54,116 nucleotides of DNA from Fervidicola ferrireducens (GCF_001562425.1 NZ_LOED01000016.1:1-54116), one strand, 5' to 3'; positions 7,863 through 19,000 are shown, numbered from the stretch's first letter. Notes: generated from the sequence alone by a model not told the origin. Translations and numbers: made by a program.

Positions 7863-9074
7863 ATGAAGCGCATCATATTAAGCATCTTGCTAGCATTTAC
7901 CCTTATAGGCTTTATTTTCTCCTCTCCTGCAGTTGCAGCTTCGGCACCTGCCAGAAAAACAAACAACTCTTCACGCATAACAGTACTGGCTTATCATCAT
8001 ATTATACCTGGTCCACTGCCGAAGGATACTAAAAGCCTTGCCACTATCACCGCCTCCGAATTTGAAGCTCAGATGGAGTTTCTCTACAAAAACGGGTATT
8101 ACACAGCCTCCCTCAAAGAGCTAGAGGACTTTCTATACAAAAAGAAAGACCTGCCGCACAAAACCGTCCTCATCACTTTTGATGACGGCTACGAATCCAA
8201 TTACATATACGCCTTCCCCGTATTGAAAAAATACGGCCTCAGGGCCACAATTTTCCTCATCGGCAGCAGGATCGCGGAAGATGAAAAAGAATTTAATAGC
8301 CAGGAAAAACTTGCGAAACTTTCCTGGCACCAGATAAAGGAAATGGCCGAAAGCGGCCTCATAGAATTCGGCTCCCATACTTTCGACGCCCACCATTACT
8401 TAAACGGCAAGCCGGTTACCATTTCCACATCATCAAATGACCTGGAAAAAGATTTTGAGAAATTGGAAAATCTTTTCAGAGACAAGGGCCTACCGAGGCC
8501 TTTCGCCTTCGCGTATCCTTACGGGCGATATAACGATGACCTCATCAGGGCGGCAAAAAAGTTTTATACCCTGGGATTTACTATAAATAAAGGGTACGTC
8601 TACCATAACTCGAATCCCTTTGAGCTCAGCCGCATTATCGTACCGCCGCACACGGGAATCGAAGAATTCAAAAAACTGCTTGGACATCAGGATTTTGACA
8701 AAAGCACCGCCATATTTATGAATATAGGCTCCACCAGAGCGTATGTGGACGGGAAGCCTGTGTCCCTTCCTGCTCCTCCCTTTATAAAAAGCGGGAGGGT
8801 TATGGTACCCCTCCGGTTTATTAGCGAAGCTCTGGGTCTGAATGTGCAATGGAACTATTCCCGGCGGGAAATAGTGATTTTCCGTGGAGAAACGAGCGTA
8901 AAGCTGGTTTTAAATTCCTCTAAAACAGAGCTTTCCCAGGGCGTACCGATTGACCTGGGTGTTCCACCTTTAATAAAGGGTGAAAGGGTTTTTGTGCCTG
9001 TAAGACTGTTTTCGGAATTAGGTTTCAAAATAAAGTGGAATGAGAAAATGAAATCAATAGAATTATGGTCATAA
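7863..9074 (+). CDS. Secreted polysaccharide deacetylase with copper-amine-oxidase-N-like domain
   Basis: A NodB-fold deacetylase, probably acting on cell-wall or extracellular polysaccharide. The product has about 403 residues. Residues 1-27 ([20 protein letters not shown]...AVAASA) are a signal peptide. The NodB domain spans about 45-280, with ITVLAYHHI, the catalytic [26 protein letters not shown] (metal His pair) and [10 protein letters not shown]. The C-terminal 110 residues ([48 protein letters not shown]) form a copper-amine-oxidase N-terminal-type (stalk) domain, typical of clostridial secreted proteins. The frame is open 65 codons further upstream, but the signal peptide fixes the start at 7863. 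Between the cyclase stop and this gene, 7690-7781 reads like a protein tail (ELEEVKEHVKMMG) and may be a remnant. Confidence 0.9.
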   Translation: MKRIILSILLAFTLIGFIFSSPAVAASAPARKTNNSSRITVLAYHHIIPGPLPKDTKSLATITASEFEAQMEFLYKNGYYTASLKELEDFLYKKKDLPHKTVLITFDDGYESNYIYAFPVLKKYGLRATIFLIGSRIAEDEKEFNSQEKLAKLSWHQIKEMAESGLIEFGSHTFDAHHYLNGKPVTISTSSNDLEKDFEKLENLFRDKGLPRPFAFAYPYGRYNDDLIRAAKKFYTLGFTINKGYVYHNSNPFELSRIIVPPHTGIEEFKKLLGHQDFDKSTAIFMNIGSTRAYVDGKPVSLPAPPFIKSGRVMVPLRFISEALGLNVQWNYSRREIVIFRGETSVKLVLNSSKTELSQGVPIDLGVPPLIKGERVFVPVRLFSELGFKIKWNEKMKSIELWS

Positions 9075-9439
9075 AGAATTCCACGGCTTTCACCGCATCA
9101 TCTATGCCCATGACGAAATTGCCGCCGATGGGTAGCATTGCCACATCCAGGCGAACTTTCTCACCTATAAGCTTCATGTCCCCAAAAAGGCCCGTATCTC
9201 CAGCATGATAAATGGTCTTTCCCTCAATTTCAATGAGAAACCCACAGGGGTTTCCCATGTAGATTATGTTATCCCCTTCTATATATGAGGAGCCGTGCAT
9301 TGCCGGTGCAAGTTGCAGCCAACCAAAATCAAAGGTATAATCTCCCCCTATATGCATCGGATGGACCTTTGCGCCTAAGAGAGAACTTTGTAGAGCTTAT
9401 TTTGAAACACGCATGACCATGAAATGTAATTGTGACCAT
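9075..9439 (-). pseudogene. UPF0173-type metallo-beta-lactamase hydrolase, internally deleted
   Basis: The first 16 codons from ATG 9439 read [16 protein letters not shown], the start of UlaG/UPF0173-type hydrolases. In another frame from about 9365 the sequence resumes as [16 protein letters not shown], then [40 protein letters not shown] and [22 protein letters not shown], where it breaks off at the end of the deacetylase gene. About 80-100 residues, including the HxHxDH metal motif, and the C-terminus are lost. The family protein is about 225 residues. This is a clear remnant. Confidence 0.85.
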
Positions 9440-9458
9440 AATACACCCCTCCAGATCA

Positions 9459-10208
9459 CTAAGATATACCGAAAACTTCTTTCATTGTATAAAAACCATT
9501 TTTCTTTGAGAGCAAATATTCAGCAGCCCGAACCGCCCCTTCAGCAAAGCACTGGAAATTGGTAGCATGATGGGTAATTTCTAACCTTTCGCCTAATAAA
9601 TTAAAAATTATTTTATGGGTGCTCGGCACGTCCCCGCCCCGTATAGAATGAATATTTATATTTTTATCGGGAAGTACGTTTTTTAACACCTCTCTCATTT
9701 CAAGTGAAGTCCCACTAGGTGCATCCTTTTTGAAGCGATCATGCATCTCTACTATATCAACGTCAGCATAATCCCCAATATTCCGGGCAAGATATTCCAA
9801 TAATTTATATACATGATTTATCAAAAGGGAAGTATTCCCCGCAAAAACTATAGGTATCTCTTGTGCAGCTTTTATAAACTCCTCTTTTTCTTCTTTCTTA
9901 AAGCCCGTCGTTCCACAGACCAAAGCCTTTTTGTGCGATACTGCGTGTTTTAGTACCTCCAGGGAAACTGCCGGAAATGTGAAATCAATTATACAATTGC
10001 ATCTTTCGATAACACTTTCTATGTCATCCGTCACTTTCACATTTATTTCTTTGCCCAATCCGCATAAGAGCCCCACATCCTTCCCAACATAATCCGCTCC
10101 TTTCGGCGCAACCGCTCCCACTATCTGGGCATTTTCTCTATCGCAAAGGGATTTTACTATAAGCCTTCCCATCTTTCCCCTCGGCCCTATTACAACAGCA
10201 CGTAGCAT
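9459..10208 (-). CDS. dapB: 4-hydroxy-tetrahydrodipicolinate reductase (DapB family)
   Basis: DapB reduces the dihydrodipicolinate precursor with NAD(P)H in the diaminopimelate/lysine pathway. The 249-residue product has the nucleotide loop VIGPRGKMG (residues 6-14), the CGTTGF motif (98-103) and the catalytic stretch EMHDRFKKDAPSGTS (about 154-168). His156 and Lys160 sit at the catalytic positions; the second His of the usual EHHRxK motif is Asp157. AGNTS replaces the more usual ANFS. SIRGGDVPSTHKIIF is also present. Start: ATG 10208 with AAGGAGG nine bases upstream; the frame to 10232 is not needed. No other lysine genes are near, so it may be a paralogue acting on a related imine. Confidence 0.88.
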   Translation of the reverse strand: MLRAVVIGPRGKMGRLIVKSLCDRENAQIVGAVAPKGADYVGKDVGLLCGLGKEINVKVTDDIESVIERCNCIIDFTFPAVSLEVLKHAVSHKKALVCGTTGFKKEEKEEFIKAAQEIPIVFAGNTSLLINHVYKLLEYLARNIGDYADVDIVEMHDRFKKDAPSGTSLEMREVLKNVLPDKNINIHSIRGGDVPSTHKIIFNLLGERLEITHHATNFQCFAEGAVRAAEYLLSKKNGFYTMKEVFGIS

Positions 10209-10260
10209 CGAAAAATTCCTCCTTGTTACCATAAACTTTTGCCACAGAAGACAGCATCGT

Positions 10261-10399
10261 CTAACTTGAGGCGCAACAATCGTCCAATCTTATTACATCC
10301 CCAGGCTTAACTTTCGAAGTATGAGATTCAACCACAACCCCTTCATATCTACTTTTGGAGGCTCCAGATTTCTCAAAGACCCGGTCAACATAATATTTC
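10261..10399 (-). pseudogene. Unrecognised 3' gene fragment
   Basis: An open stretch of about 45 codons reads DRVFEKSGASKSRYEGVVV and KVKPGDVIRLDDCCASS and ends in TAG at 10261. There is no start codon, and an in-frame stop lies directly upstream near 10400. The composition looks like genuine protein, but I do not recognise the family. It lies between the CARF-HEPN gene and dapB and is probably the tail of a gene whose front was deleted. Confidence 0.3.
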
Positions 10400-10421
10400 T
10401 ACAAAAAGTTTCAATATTCCT

Positions 10422-11768
10422 TTAGTTATTGGCTAATTTATCAAACGGAAACAAGACCGGTATCTCCTTTAAGTGTTTATTTTTAAACACAAGGCTTTCT
10501 GTGCAGCGTATGTAGGTATTGATCTTATTAATCGCCTCCTTATAAGCCTCCCTATCCGCAAAGCCCGCATGGGCGATAAGGTTTCTAATACTGCTGATTT
10601 CCTTATATATTTTACACATATCCTTGAACTTATCCATGTTGCCAAAGTCAGTCCTGTGTATCAAATACTTTACTTTTTCCCTACTATCATTGTTCCACTT
10701 GATTCTAGAATCCCTGGCCCGATATTCTTCCAGTATTCTCGAAACGATGGCCTCAGCCAGGCAAATATAACACTGGGCAAATCTCCTGTTTTCAAAATAC
10801 CATTTGGCCAGGGCAAATTGAAGCTGTGAACTGGAGTTGATGCCTTTAAATCGTTCAACGAAAGTCATCAGATATGGCAGCATATAGTTAATTATTGGAT
10901 CGACTGTATTTGTATCTTTTAGCAAACCCGACAAGTGGTCTATCTCCCTCTTAAATTCATCTATGAAGTTTATGTTGACGATATCCGAAATATTCCTGAT
11001 TATGTCAGATAGTTCCTGTTTGCTTATTAAATCAGCTAAGAGATAACCATTTCCGAAATTTAGAAAATCGTAGGCTCCTCTGGTCCACAGAGTCATGTTG
11101 TAAAGGGGACTCAAATCAACAATGGGAGCATAGCCTAAATCCCCGATTGCTTCCAACATGCCGTAATACAGGCCAGCAACTTTAAAATCATTTTTGAGCT
11201 TCAGTATTCTAATTAAGTCTATCATTATGTATAAAAAAAGCGGAATTGAACGAAAAGCATGGGGTATATCTAGGTAAATCTCATCATCATCAGTCAAGGT
11301 CTCGCCTATCTGCATTATCACATCAAAATTGCTCCAAATTTCCTTTTCGTCCAAGCCGTAATCTATAATGAAGCAACGGGAACCTCCAATGGCATCGGCC
11401 TTGATATTTTTTAAATAGTTATCTATGGTTTCGTTGACCTTAGATAAATCTTCATCGGTTAACTTCTGGCCACCCACTTTAAAGTTAGTTACCATGTCGG
11501 ATAATTTGTCCCAATACTCCTCATCAAGGGTTTGGCCAGAAGAATTAGAAAAATAATAATAGAACTCTTCCCACATGGATTTTGAAGTGCCTATTAAATA
11601 CAATTTGTCTATCTCCAGGCACTTACATAAGGCTTCCACAATAAAAGGGGTTTTGTAAGTTTTATCAGTATTTTGGAACTTATAAATCGTATAGTCATAT
11701 TTCCGCTCTGAACTGTTGCTTTTACTAAATCGCCCTGTGCCCAAAGAAGAAATTAAAATTTTAGCCAC
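10422..11768 (-). CDS. CARF-HEPN CRISPR ancillary ribonuclease (Csx1/Csx2-like, TIGR02221-type)
   Basis: Proteins of this type bind cyclic oligoadenylate made by Cas10 through a CARF domain and cut RNA with a HEPN domain. The 448-residue product begins MAKILISSLGTGRF, the usual first strand of the CARF fold. A DxTHG-like motif appears as DIPHAFRSIPLF (near residue 165). The C-terminal HEPN domain carries RNLIAH (R-x4-H) near residue 395. The start is GTG 11768 with GGGGGT about ten bases upstream. It is transcribed in the same direction as array 1, whose far end lies about 290 bp upstream. It appears to be the only intact CARF effector gene in the window and the likely partner of Cas10 at 26.7-29.0 kb. 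Confidence 0.85.
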   Translation of the reverse strand: MAKILISSLGTGRFSKSNSSERKYDYTIYKFQNTDKTYKTPFIVEALCKCLEIDKLYLIGTSKSMWEEFYYYFSNSSGQTLDEEYWDKLSDMVTNFKVGGQKLTDEDLSKVNETIDNYLKNIKADAIGGSRCFIIDYGLDEKEIWSNFDVIMQIGETLTDDDEIYLDIPHAFRSIPLFLYIMIDLIRILKLKNDFKVAGLYYGMLEAIGDLGYAPIVDLSPLYNMTLWTRGAYDFLNFGNGYLLADLISKQELSDIIRNISDIVNINFIDEFKREIDHLSGLLKDTNTVDPIINYMLPYLMTFVERFKGINSSSQLQFALAKWYFENRRFAQCYICLAEAIVSRILEEYRARDSRIKWNNDSREKVKYLIHRTDFGNMDKFKDMCKIYKEISSIRNLIAHAGFADREAYKEAINKINTYIRCTESLVFKNKHLKEIPVLFPFDKLANN

Positions 11769-11871
11769 GTTTTACTTACCCCCTTACTTTATAACCTCAC
11801 CTAATCGGGCACCGTTTTTTTTTTTGCCTTTATATATTGCTGCCGACCCTCAACTAGGCCTCTTTGCACTG

Positions 11872-12020
11872 CATGAGGAGATAAGAAAGCGGATGCTCCC
11901 TTTTGAAGAGGCCCTGGCACTGCTGGACCAGTTCCCCTCTGCCGCTCATTTGTGCTCTTGGGCGGGGCTGTACCCGGGTCAGAATGAAAGCGCCGGCTAA
12001 TTATTACGAATCTTTAGTTT
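11872..12020 (+). pseudogene. IS110-family transposase remnant next to array 1
   Basis: The sequence encodes EEIRKRMLPFEEALALLD then QFPSAAHLCSWAGLYPGQNESAG and is nearly identical to parts of the IS110 fragment at 46262-46987. It has lost at least three internal blocks: the stretch between LALLD and QFPSA, the stretch from NESAG to the TAATTATTACGAA block, and the stretch up to TCTTTAG. Short direct repeats (TGGA, GAA, CTTAG) sit at several of the breakpoints. It is non-functional. The sequence then runs into the same trailer sequence (TTTTTTATTGCCTT) that precedes array 3. The stretch 11769-11871 upstream holds nothing I recognise. Confidence 0.8.
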
Positions 12021-15000
12021 TTTATTGCCTTCTTTCGGAACATTATTTTCAAGATAGGTAGGCTAAAAACAGCTCATCGCCACTTCTGCCAGGCAGCTGG
12101 TAGAGAGTTTCATTCCCTCATAGGTAGGCTAAAAACGCTTAATAGAGGACTTAAATTAGCTTCGCTGTGCGAGTTTCAATCCCTCATAGGTAGGCTAAAA
12201 ACACCATATAGATAGTTTAGATTATCAATTACGAAAACGTTTCAATCCCTCATAGGTAGGCTAAAAACTACAACACTATTGAACTTCGGTTATTCCGTGG
12301 CACGTGTTTCAATCTCTCATAGGTAGGCTAAAAACATGAAATGACCAATATCGGCGAGGATGCTTACATATGGTTTCAATCCCTCATAGGTAGGCTAAAA
12401 ACTCATATTCGACGAAGGACTAGGAACCAAAAGAACGAGTTTCAATCCCTCATAGGTAGGCTAAAAACCCATCAGCGCCGAGCCAAGCACCGTGGCCTTC
12501 AATCAGTTTCAATCCCTCATAGGTAGGCTAAAAACTCTATCACCCCCCTAAAATATGCCTTCCCGTCTTTCCAGTTTCAATCCCTCATAGGTAGGCTAAA
12601 AACGATGACCTGCCGTTCTAACCTAAGGCGACACTACGGAGTTTCAATCCCTCATAGGTAGGCTAAAAACTGTTTCGGTGTATTTCACGAATCTATCGTC
12701 TTTCAGGTTTCAATCCCTCATAGGTAGGCTAAAAACTTGACAGGTATAAATTCGTCGAACATGACCGGGTTTCGTTTCAATCCCTCATAGGTAGGCTAAA
12801 AACTTCGTAATGTCGGGGAAAATGACCGGCAGTTTCTTGGTTTCAATCCCTCATAGGTAGGCTAAAAACCAAGCTACCGGTAGGAGAAGCAAGCGAAGAA
12901 GGGCTGTTTCAATCCCTCATAGGTAGGCTAAAAACAGGTAACAACGTACCCACAGAAGGTCTTTGAGCAGCTATGTTTCAATCCCTCATAGGTAGGCTAA
13001 AAACCAAAACCTTCGTCGTAGTGCCCGTTGTCAGGGCTGGGTTTCAATCCCTCATAGGTAGGCTAAAAACTGATTGGGGCAAAAACCTGATTTCGAACAT
13101 CGTTGATGGAAGTTTCAATCCCTCATAGGTAGGCTAAAAACACTTGATTGCAGGCTAAAAGACCTATTCGATGTAGAGTTTCAATCCCTCATAGGTAGGC
13201 TAAAAACTTTTAGTCAAAACATCGGTTATATTGGCTTTAGAATCGTTTCAATCCCTCATAGGTAGGCTAAAAACCCTGTATTTCCTATTGCTCTTCCTTA
13301 CCACTCTGCACCGTTTCAATCCCTCATAGGTAGGCTAAAAACAAAATATAAAATGTGGGTAGAGGTGCATTGTCGGGCGGGGTTTCAATCCCTCATAGGT
13401 AGGCTAAAAACCAAAAGCAAGGAACAAACCGCCTGAAAGGGGTGAGCCCAAGTTTCAATCCCTCATAGGTAGGCTAAAAACGGGCACAAATAGCCTTGCA
13501 GGATGTTATTAGTCCAGGAAAGTTTCAATCCCTCATAGGTAGGCTAAAAACCTTACGAAATCCTTGTGGACGCTTCCATCAAACTGGAGTTTCAATCCCT
13601 CATAGGTAGGCTAAAAACGCTTTAGGGATGAAAAACCAAAGCACCGTAAGCAGAGTTTCAATCCCTCATAGGTAGGCTAAAAACTCTTTTTCTGCTTTTC
13701 TCTTTAAGGTATCTAGGGCGGTTTCAATCCCTCATAGGTAGGCTAAAAACAATTCACCATCCGTGCTATGGAAGGAGGTAAAAAGTAGTTTCAATCCCTC
13801 ATAGGTAGGCTAAAAACTCTTTGACCTAAACCTTGCGAAAGACCGGGAAAAAAGTTTCAATCCCTCATAGGTAGGCTAAAAACCGTGGCAGTATTGGATA
13901 CAAAAGGGACGTTTACATGGTTTCAATCCCTCATAGGTAGGCTAAAAACTGTTGTAACTGGTGCAAAAGCCTTGATTTTTCCCGGTTTCAATCCCTCATA
14001 GGTAGGCTAAAAACTAGACAGAGGAGGTGATACAAATGATAGGCAGTAAGAGTTTCAATCCCTCATAGGTAGGCTAAAAACGAGGCTGGAGGTCAACAAA
14101 AACGTCGCTGGTGCGAGGTTTCAATCCCTCATAGGTAGGCTAAAAACTGCGTTATCATGGGGTCCTGCTGTTCCTGGTAGTAAGTTTCAATCCCTCATAG
14201 GTAGGCTAAAAACATGTCGGGGAGATACTTCCGACCTACTTCCGTTGAAGTTTCAATCCCTCATAGGTAGGCTAAAAACTTTAACCAACCTGTCGGCCTT
14301 GAGCACGCCAGCCGTGTTTCAATCCCTCATAGGTAGGCTAAAAACGATGTTGACCTCAACAAACTGGATGAACTCCTGACTGGGGGGTTTCAATCCCTCA
14401 TAGGTAGGCTAAAAACATGCTGGCGGTGGAAGGACGAATTCGTCAATTTAGGTTTCAATCCCTCATAGGTAGGCTAAAAACGGTATGCCTGAAGCATCTC
14501 TCTAGCGGCCGAGCCCGAGTTTCAATCCCTCATAGGTAGGCTAAAAACTTAGCGTGCATTTAAGTGTCTGATGTGGCCCTTCTGCACCAGGTTTCAATCC
14601 CTCATAGGTAGGCTAAAAACGCGTTGTTATTGTGCGTCGAGGAAATAGAGCTGAGGTAAGGTTTCAATCCCTCATAGGTAGGCTAAAAACCCGGTGCATG
14701 GCCCTGGACTGCTGGGCCGAAGGGGTCTGTTTCAATCCCTCATAGGTAGGCTAAAAACCCCAACCGTCATGCCGAGCGCCAACGCTAGTCTGAATGTTTC
14801 AATCCCTCATAGGTAGGCTAAAAACCATTTCAGGCAAAAGGCAAAAACATTACTGTTAGGGGGTTTCAATCCCTCATAGGTAGGCTAAAAACATTGCCGC
14901 CGGGAGGTAGAGGCATGGAGTGGAAAGGAGTTTCAATCCCTCATAGGTAGGCTAAAAACTCTTCCGCCTTGGCAGGTGGAAACATCCTATCTACGGCGAG

Positions 15001-15235
15001 AGTTTCAATCCCTCATAGGTAGGCTAAAAACGATTATTCGAGAATGGACATGAAAGTTAGCAAACAAAGTTTCAATCCCTCATAGGTAGGCTAAAAACCC
15101 ACCGGTATCCAGCTTGTTTCTACTCCCAAGAGCGGAAGTTTCAATCCCTCATAGGTAGGCTAAAAACTTGCACTATTGATGCAAAATGCCCGTATTGTTT
15201 AACAAGTTTCAATCCCTCATAGGTAGGCTAAAAAC

Positions 15236-15311
15236 CCTTCCTTACCAACGCCAAAGATTGGCAATACTCTTCCACAAGCTCCCGGAGCTCTTCTCTCAAC
15301 ATTCCCACCCC
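15236..15311. other. Oversized 76-bp spacer in array 1
   Basis: The spacer is twice the normal length, between intact repeats. Its minus strand reads without a stop from an ATG (MLREELRELVEEYCQSL...) after GGGTGGGA, so it looks like one continuous piece of a foreign gene start and not two spacers fused by loss of a repeat. Confidence 0.85.
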
Positions 15312-15948
15312 GTTTCAATCCCTCATAGGTAGGCTAAAAACTCCCAAGGGCAACCCGTACCTCTTTAGGAAGGGTCATTGTTTCAATCCCTCATAGGTAG
15401 GCTAAAAACGAGGTATCGTCTCTGCATACAGTGGTGTAGCATCAAGTGGGTTTCAATCCCTCATAGGTAGGCTAAAAACTTGGGAAGGTACTTGCACGGT
15501 GAGTGTTCAGCACGGGTTTCAATCCCTCATAGGTAGGCTAAAAACTTTCGCATTCACAAAACCCAGGACTTTTAAGGCATTGCTGTTTCAATCCCTCATA
15601 GGTAGGCTAAAAACAGAAAGCCGAGCTGCATGGCCAACCGTATAAGCGAGCGCAGGGTTTCAATCCCTCATAGGTAGGCTAAAAACCTAGCCAGGATAAA
15701 TTTCTAATGGAGGTGGAAACTGGTTTCAATCCCTCATAGGTAGGCTAAAAACCTGTATAGGGCAGTTTCATGGCAAGCCATATCCGCGTTTCAATCCCTC
15801 ATAGGTAGGCTAAAAACCAGGCAGTGGGTCGCGATCTGGAAGAGCTGTTTATGTTTCAATCCCTCATAGGTAGGCTAAAAACCGTTGTTCTGACCTTGGC
15901 GCAGGGTAATCAGAGAATGTTTCAATCCCTCATAGGTAGGCTAAAAAC

Positions 15949-16049
15949 CCGTATCTCCTCCCTGGCCGCCTCCAGGATTCGGGGTTTTTAGCCTACCTAT
16001 GAGGGATTGAAACCCCGAATCCTGGAGGCGGCCAGGGAGGAGATACGGC
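15949..16049. repeat. Inverted CRISPR unit flanked by mirror-image spacers
   Basis: The spacer at 15949-15983 (35 bp) is followed by a repeat in the opposite orientation (15984-16013). The spacer at 16014-16049 is the exact reverse complement of the first plus one extra C. All other repeats seen in the array face the other way. The structure could fold into a hairpin with a 35-bp stem and the inverted repeat as its loop. Confidence 0.97.
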
Positions 16050-19000
16050 GTTTCAATCCCTCATAGGTAGGCTAAAAACCCTTTATATCCTCAGGGTTGT
16101 CCTTGATAAATTCGAGTTTCAATCCCTCATAGGTAGGCTAAAAACTGTATACAATTCATTGATTACGGTCGGGGAATACATCGTTTCAATCCCTCATAGG
16201 TAGGCTAAAAACGAAGTTCAATGCGCACGAACTATCCTTCGACGAATTCCTGTTTCAATCCCTCATAGGTAGGCTAAAAACAACCAAGTCAGGTTCCATA
16301 TTTTCGTCTTCTTCATTGTTTCAATCCCTCATAGGTAGGCTAAAAACCGGTTACCGAGATAGTCTGGAACCCGGAAGGCACAACGGGTTTCAATCCCTCA
16401 TAGGTAGGCTAAAAACCTCGCAGGAGCAGAGAGAGGCCCTGCGGGAGATATAGTTTCAATCCCTCATAGGTAGGCTAAAAACGCCTTTGAAGTCCCCGGC
16501 GACGATGAGGAAAACCCGGGTTTCAATCCCTCATAGGTAGGCTAAAAACTTGCCATCGCTTGGCCGGTGATGCGGGAGCTTCAAATCGGGTTTCAATCCC
16601 TCATAGGTAGGCTAAAAACGGACGGTGTTTCTATGTATAACTCGTTTGAACAAAGTTTCAATCCCTCATAGGTAGGCTAAAAACCCTGGGCGTTGCAGGT
16701 AGTACCTTTGGGTATGCGTTGCGGAGTTTCAATCCCTCATAGGTAGGCTAAAAACGGCTATAAAATACCGCCGTATCCGCCGCTGTGAGAGGTTTCAATC
16801 CCTCATAGGTAGGCTAAAAACCTGGAGCAGCGCTGAGGTTTTTAGCTCTTATTTGGATGGTTTCAATCCCTCATAGGTAGGCTAAAAACATACGACAAGA
16901 CCGTAGTCCTTGTATTCGGGGCCCAGAAAGTTTCAATCCCTCATAGGTAGGCTAAAAACCTGCCTTCTTCTACTGCGAGAATATTGCCCTCAATTCGGTG
17001 TTTCAATCCCTCATAGGTAGGCTAAAAACAATACCCTGTTGCCAGGGCAATATACACAAAAACTCGTTTCAATCCCTCATAGGTAGGCTAAAAACTGCGA
17101 TACTTCCCGCTCTTCCAGCAGGTGGATGAGGAGTTTCAATCCCTCATAGGTAGGCTAAAAACCTGGTTTCCTAACAGGCGGCAAGCGGAGAAATACGGTT
17201 TCAATCCCTCATAGGTAGGCTAAAAACGGTTCTACCTTCTCCCATCCTGCCAGCTTCGCTTTTAGTTTCAATCCCTCATAGGTAGGCTAAAAACTGCCCT
17301 GTATCAGTAGGGTCAAAATTCAGTGTCAAGGGTTTCAATCCCTCATAGGTAGGCTAAAAACAGGATATAATGCGAGGGTCCATCGTCAAGAAGGGGAAGT
17401 TTCAATCCCTCATAGGTAGGCTAAAAACTCGAACAAATGCGAGCCGATGAGCGCCGTGTTTACGGCAGGGGTTTCAATCCCTCATAGGTAGGCTAAAAAC
17501 ACAATAAATTCGTTTAAGTTTGATGAATTTCCAGGGCGTTTCAATCCCTCATAGGTAGGCTAAAAACGAAGCGACCCCGGCGGCGCTAACTTTGGCGCGA
17601 GTAGGTTTCAATCCCTCATAGGTAGGCTAAAAACAAGGGATTTCTTCTCTGGCTATTAAGTCTATGAAGTGTTTCAATCCCTCATAGGTAGGCTAAAAAC
17701 TATAGAAGCCGTTCGATTATGTCGGCGGCTTCTTTTTGTTTCAATCCCTCATAGGTAGGCTAAAAACATTTTTTGAGCGCCGGAATCAGCCAGGATGCAA
17801 TCGGTTTCAATCCCTCATAGGTAGGCTAAAAACTTTGCCAAGACTGTAAGCGGGAGGTAAGGGAAAATGGGTTTCAATCCCTCATAGGTAGGCTAAAAAC
17901 CTCCGGTTGGTGGCATCATGCGACACGCTAGACACGATGGTTTCAATCCCTCATAGGTAGGCTAAAAACGGCCGGTCTTACCAGGCCCTAAGACTAGCTT
18001 CGAGGTTTCAATCCCTCATAGGTAGGCTAAAAACAGTCGACGCGCAATTGCAAGAGCATTCGGCGTGCCGGTGGTTTCAATCCCTCATAGGTAGGCTAAA
18101 AACTCATGGAAGCGAATCCTGGGAAGATTGTGCTTTTCTAGTTTCAATCCCTCATAGGTAGGCTAAAAACCGGCGACCTCGGCTTCCGCGCCGCTTTGAG
18201 TTTAGTTTCAATCCCTCATAGGTAGGCTAAAAACGAGATGTCCGTGGACGGGGATAACGAGCTTGAAGGCGTTTCAATCCCTCATAGGTAGGCTAAAAAC
18301 CAGTCCCGGCTTGGTGGGCTACAAAAAGTTTATAAAGGTTTCAATCCCTCATAGGTAGGCTAAAAACTGTGGGCCCCAGCAGTCAGCCTGGGTCAAGTCT
18401 TTATGTTTCAATCCCTCATAGGTAGGCTAAAAACGGAAACAACCAGCCTGCGTGTGAAACGGCAGGCTATTGTTTCAATCCCTCATAGGTAGGCTAAAAA
18501 CCAAATCGTCCATTTACGCCGCCTCCTTGATCATTTTCTGTTTCAATCCCTCATAGGTAGGCTAAAAACATGAAATTTATCTGCAACATCCGGAAGATCA
18601 AGAGGATGTTTCAATCCCTCATAGGTAGGCTAAAAACTTTAACCGGCGAGGCGGTCAAAGGAGACTATGAGCGTTTCAATCCCTCATAGGTAGGCTAAAA
18701 ACAATGAAGCTGGCTGCCATATCCGCCGCAATGGAAGCAAGTTTCAATCCCTCATAGGTAGGCTAAAAACCTCACTGGCATGAATGGATTGCCGTTGATA
18801 AAGTTAGCGTTTCAATCCCTCATAGGTAGGCTAAAAACTTATTGGAGGAGATAAACGGCACCTGTGGGAAGTCAGTTTCAATCCCTCATAGGTAGGCTAA
18901 AAACAAAGGAGGATATTATGGCAACGGCATATATCAGCCAGTGTTTCAATCCCTCATAGGTAGGCTAAAAACTATGCTTTTTATCCGCCACTCAGGAAGG

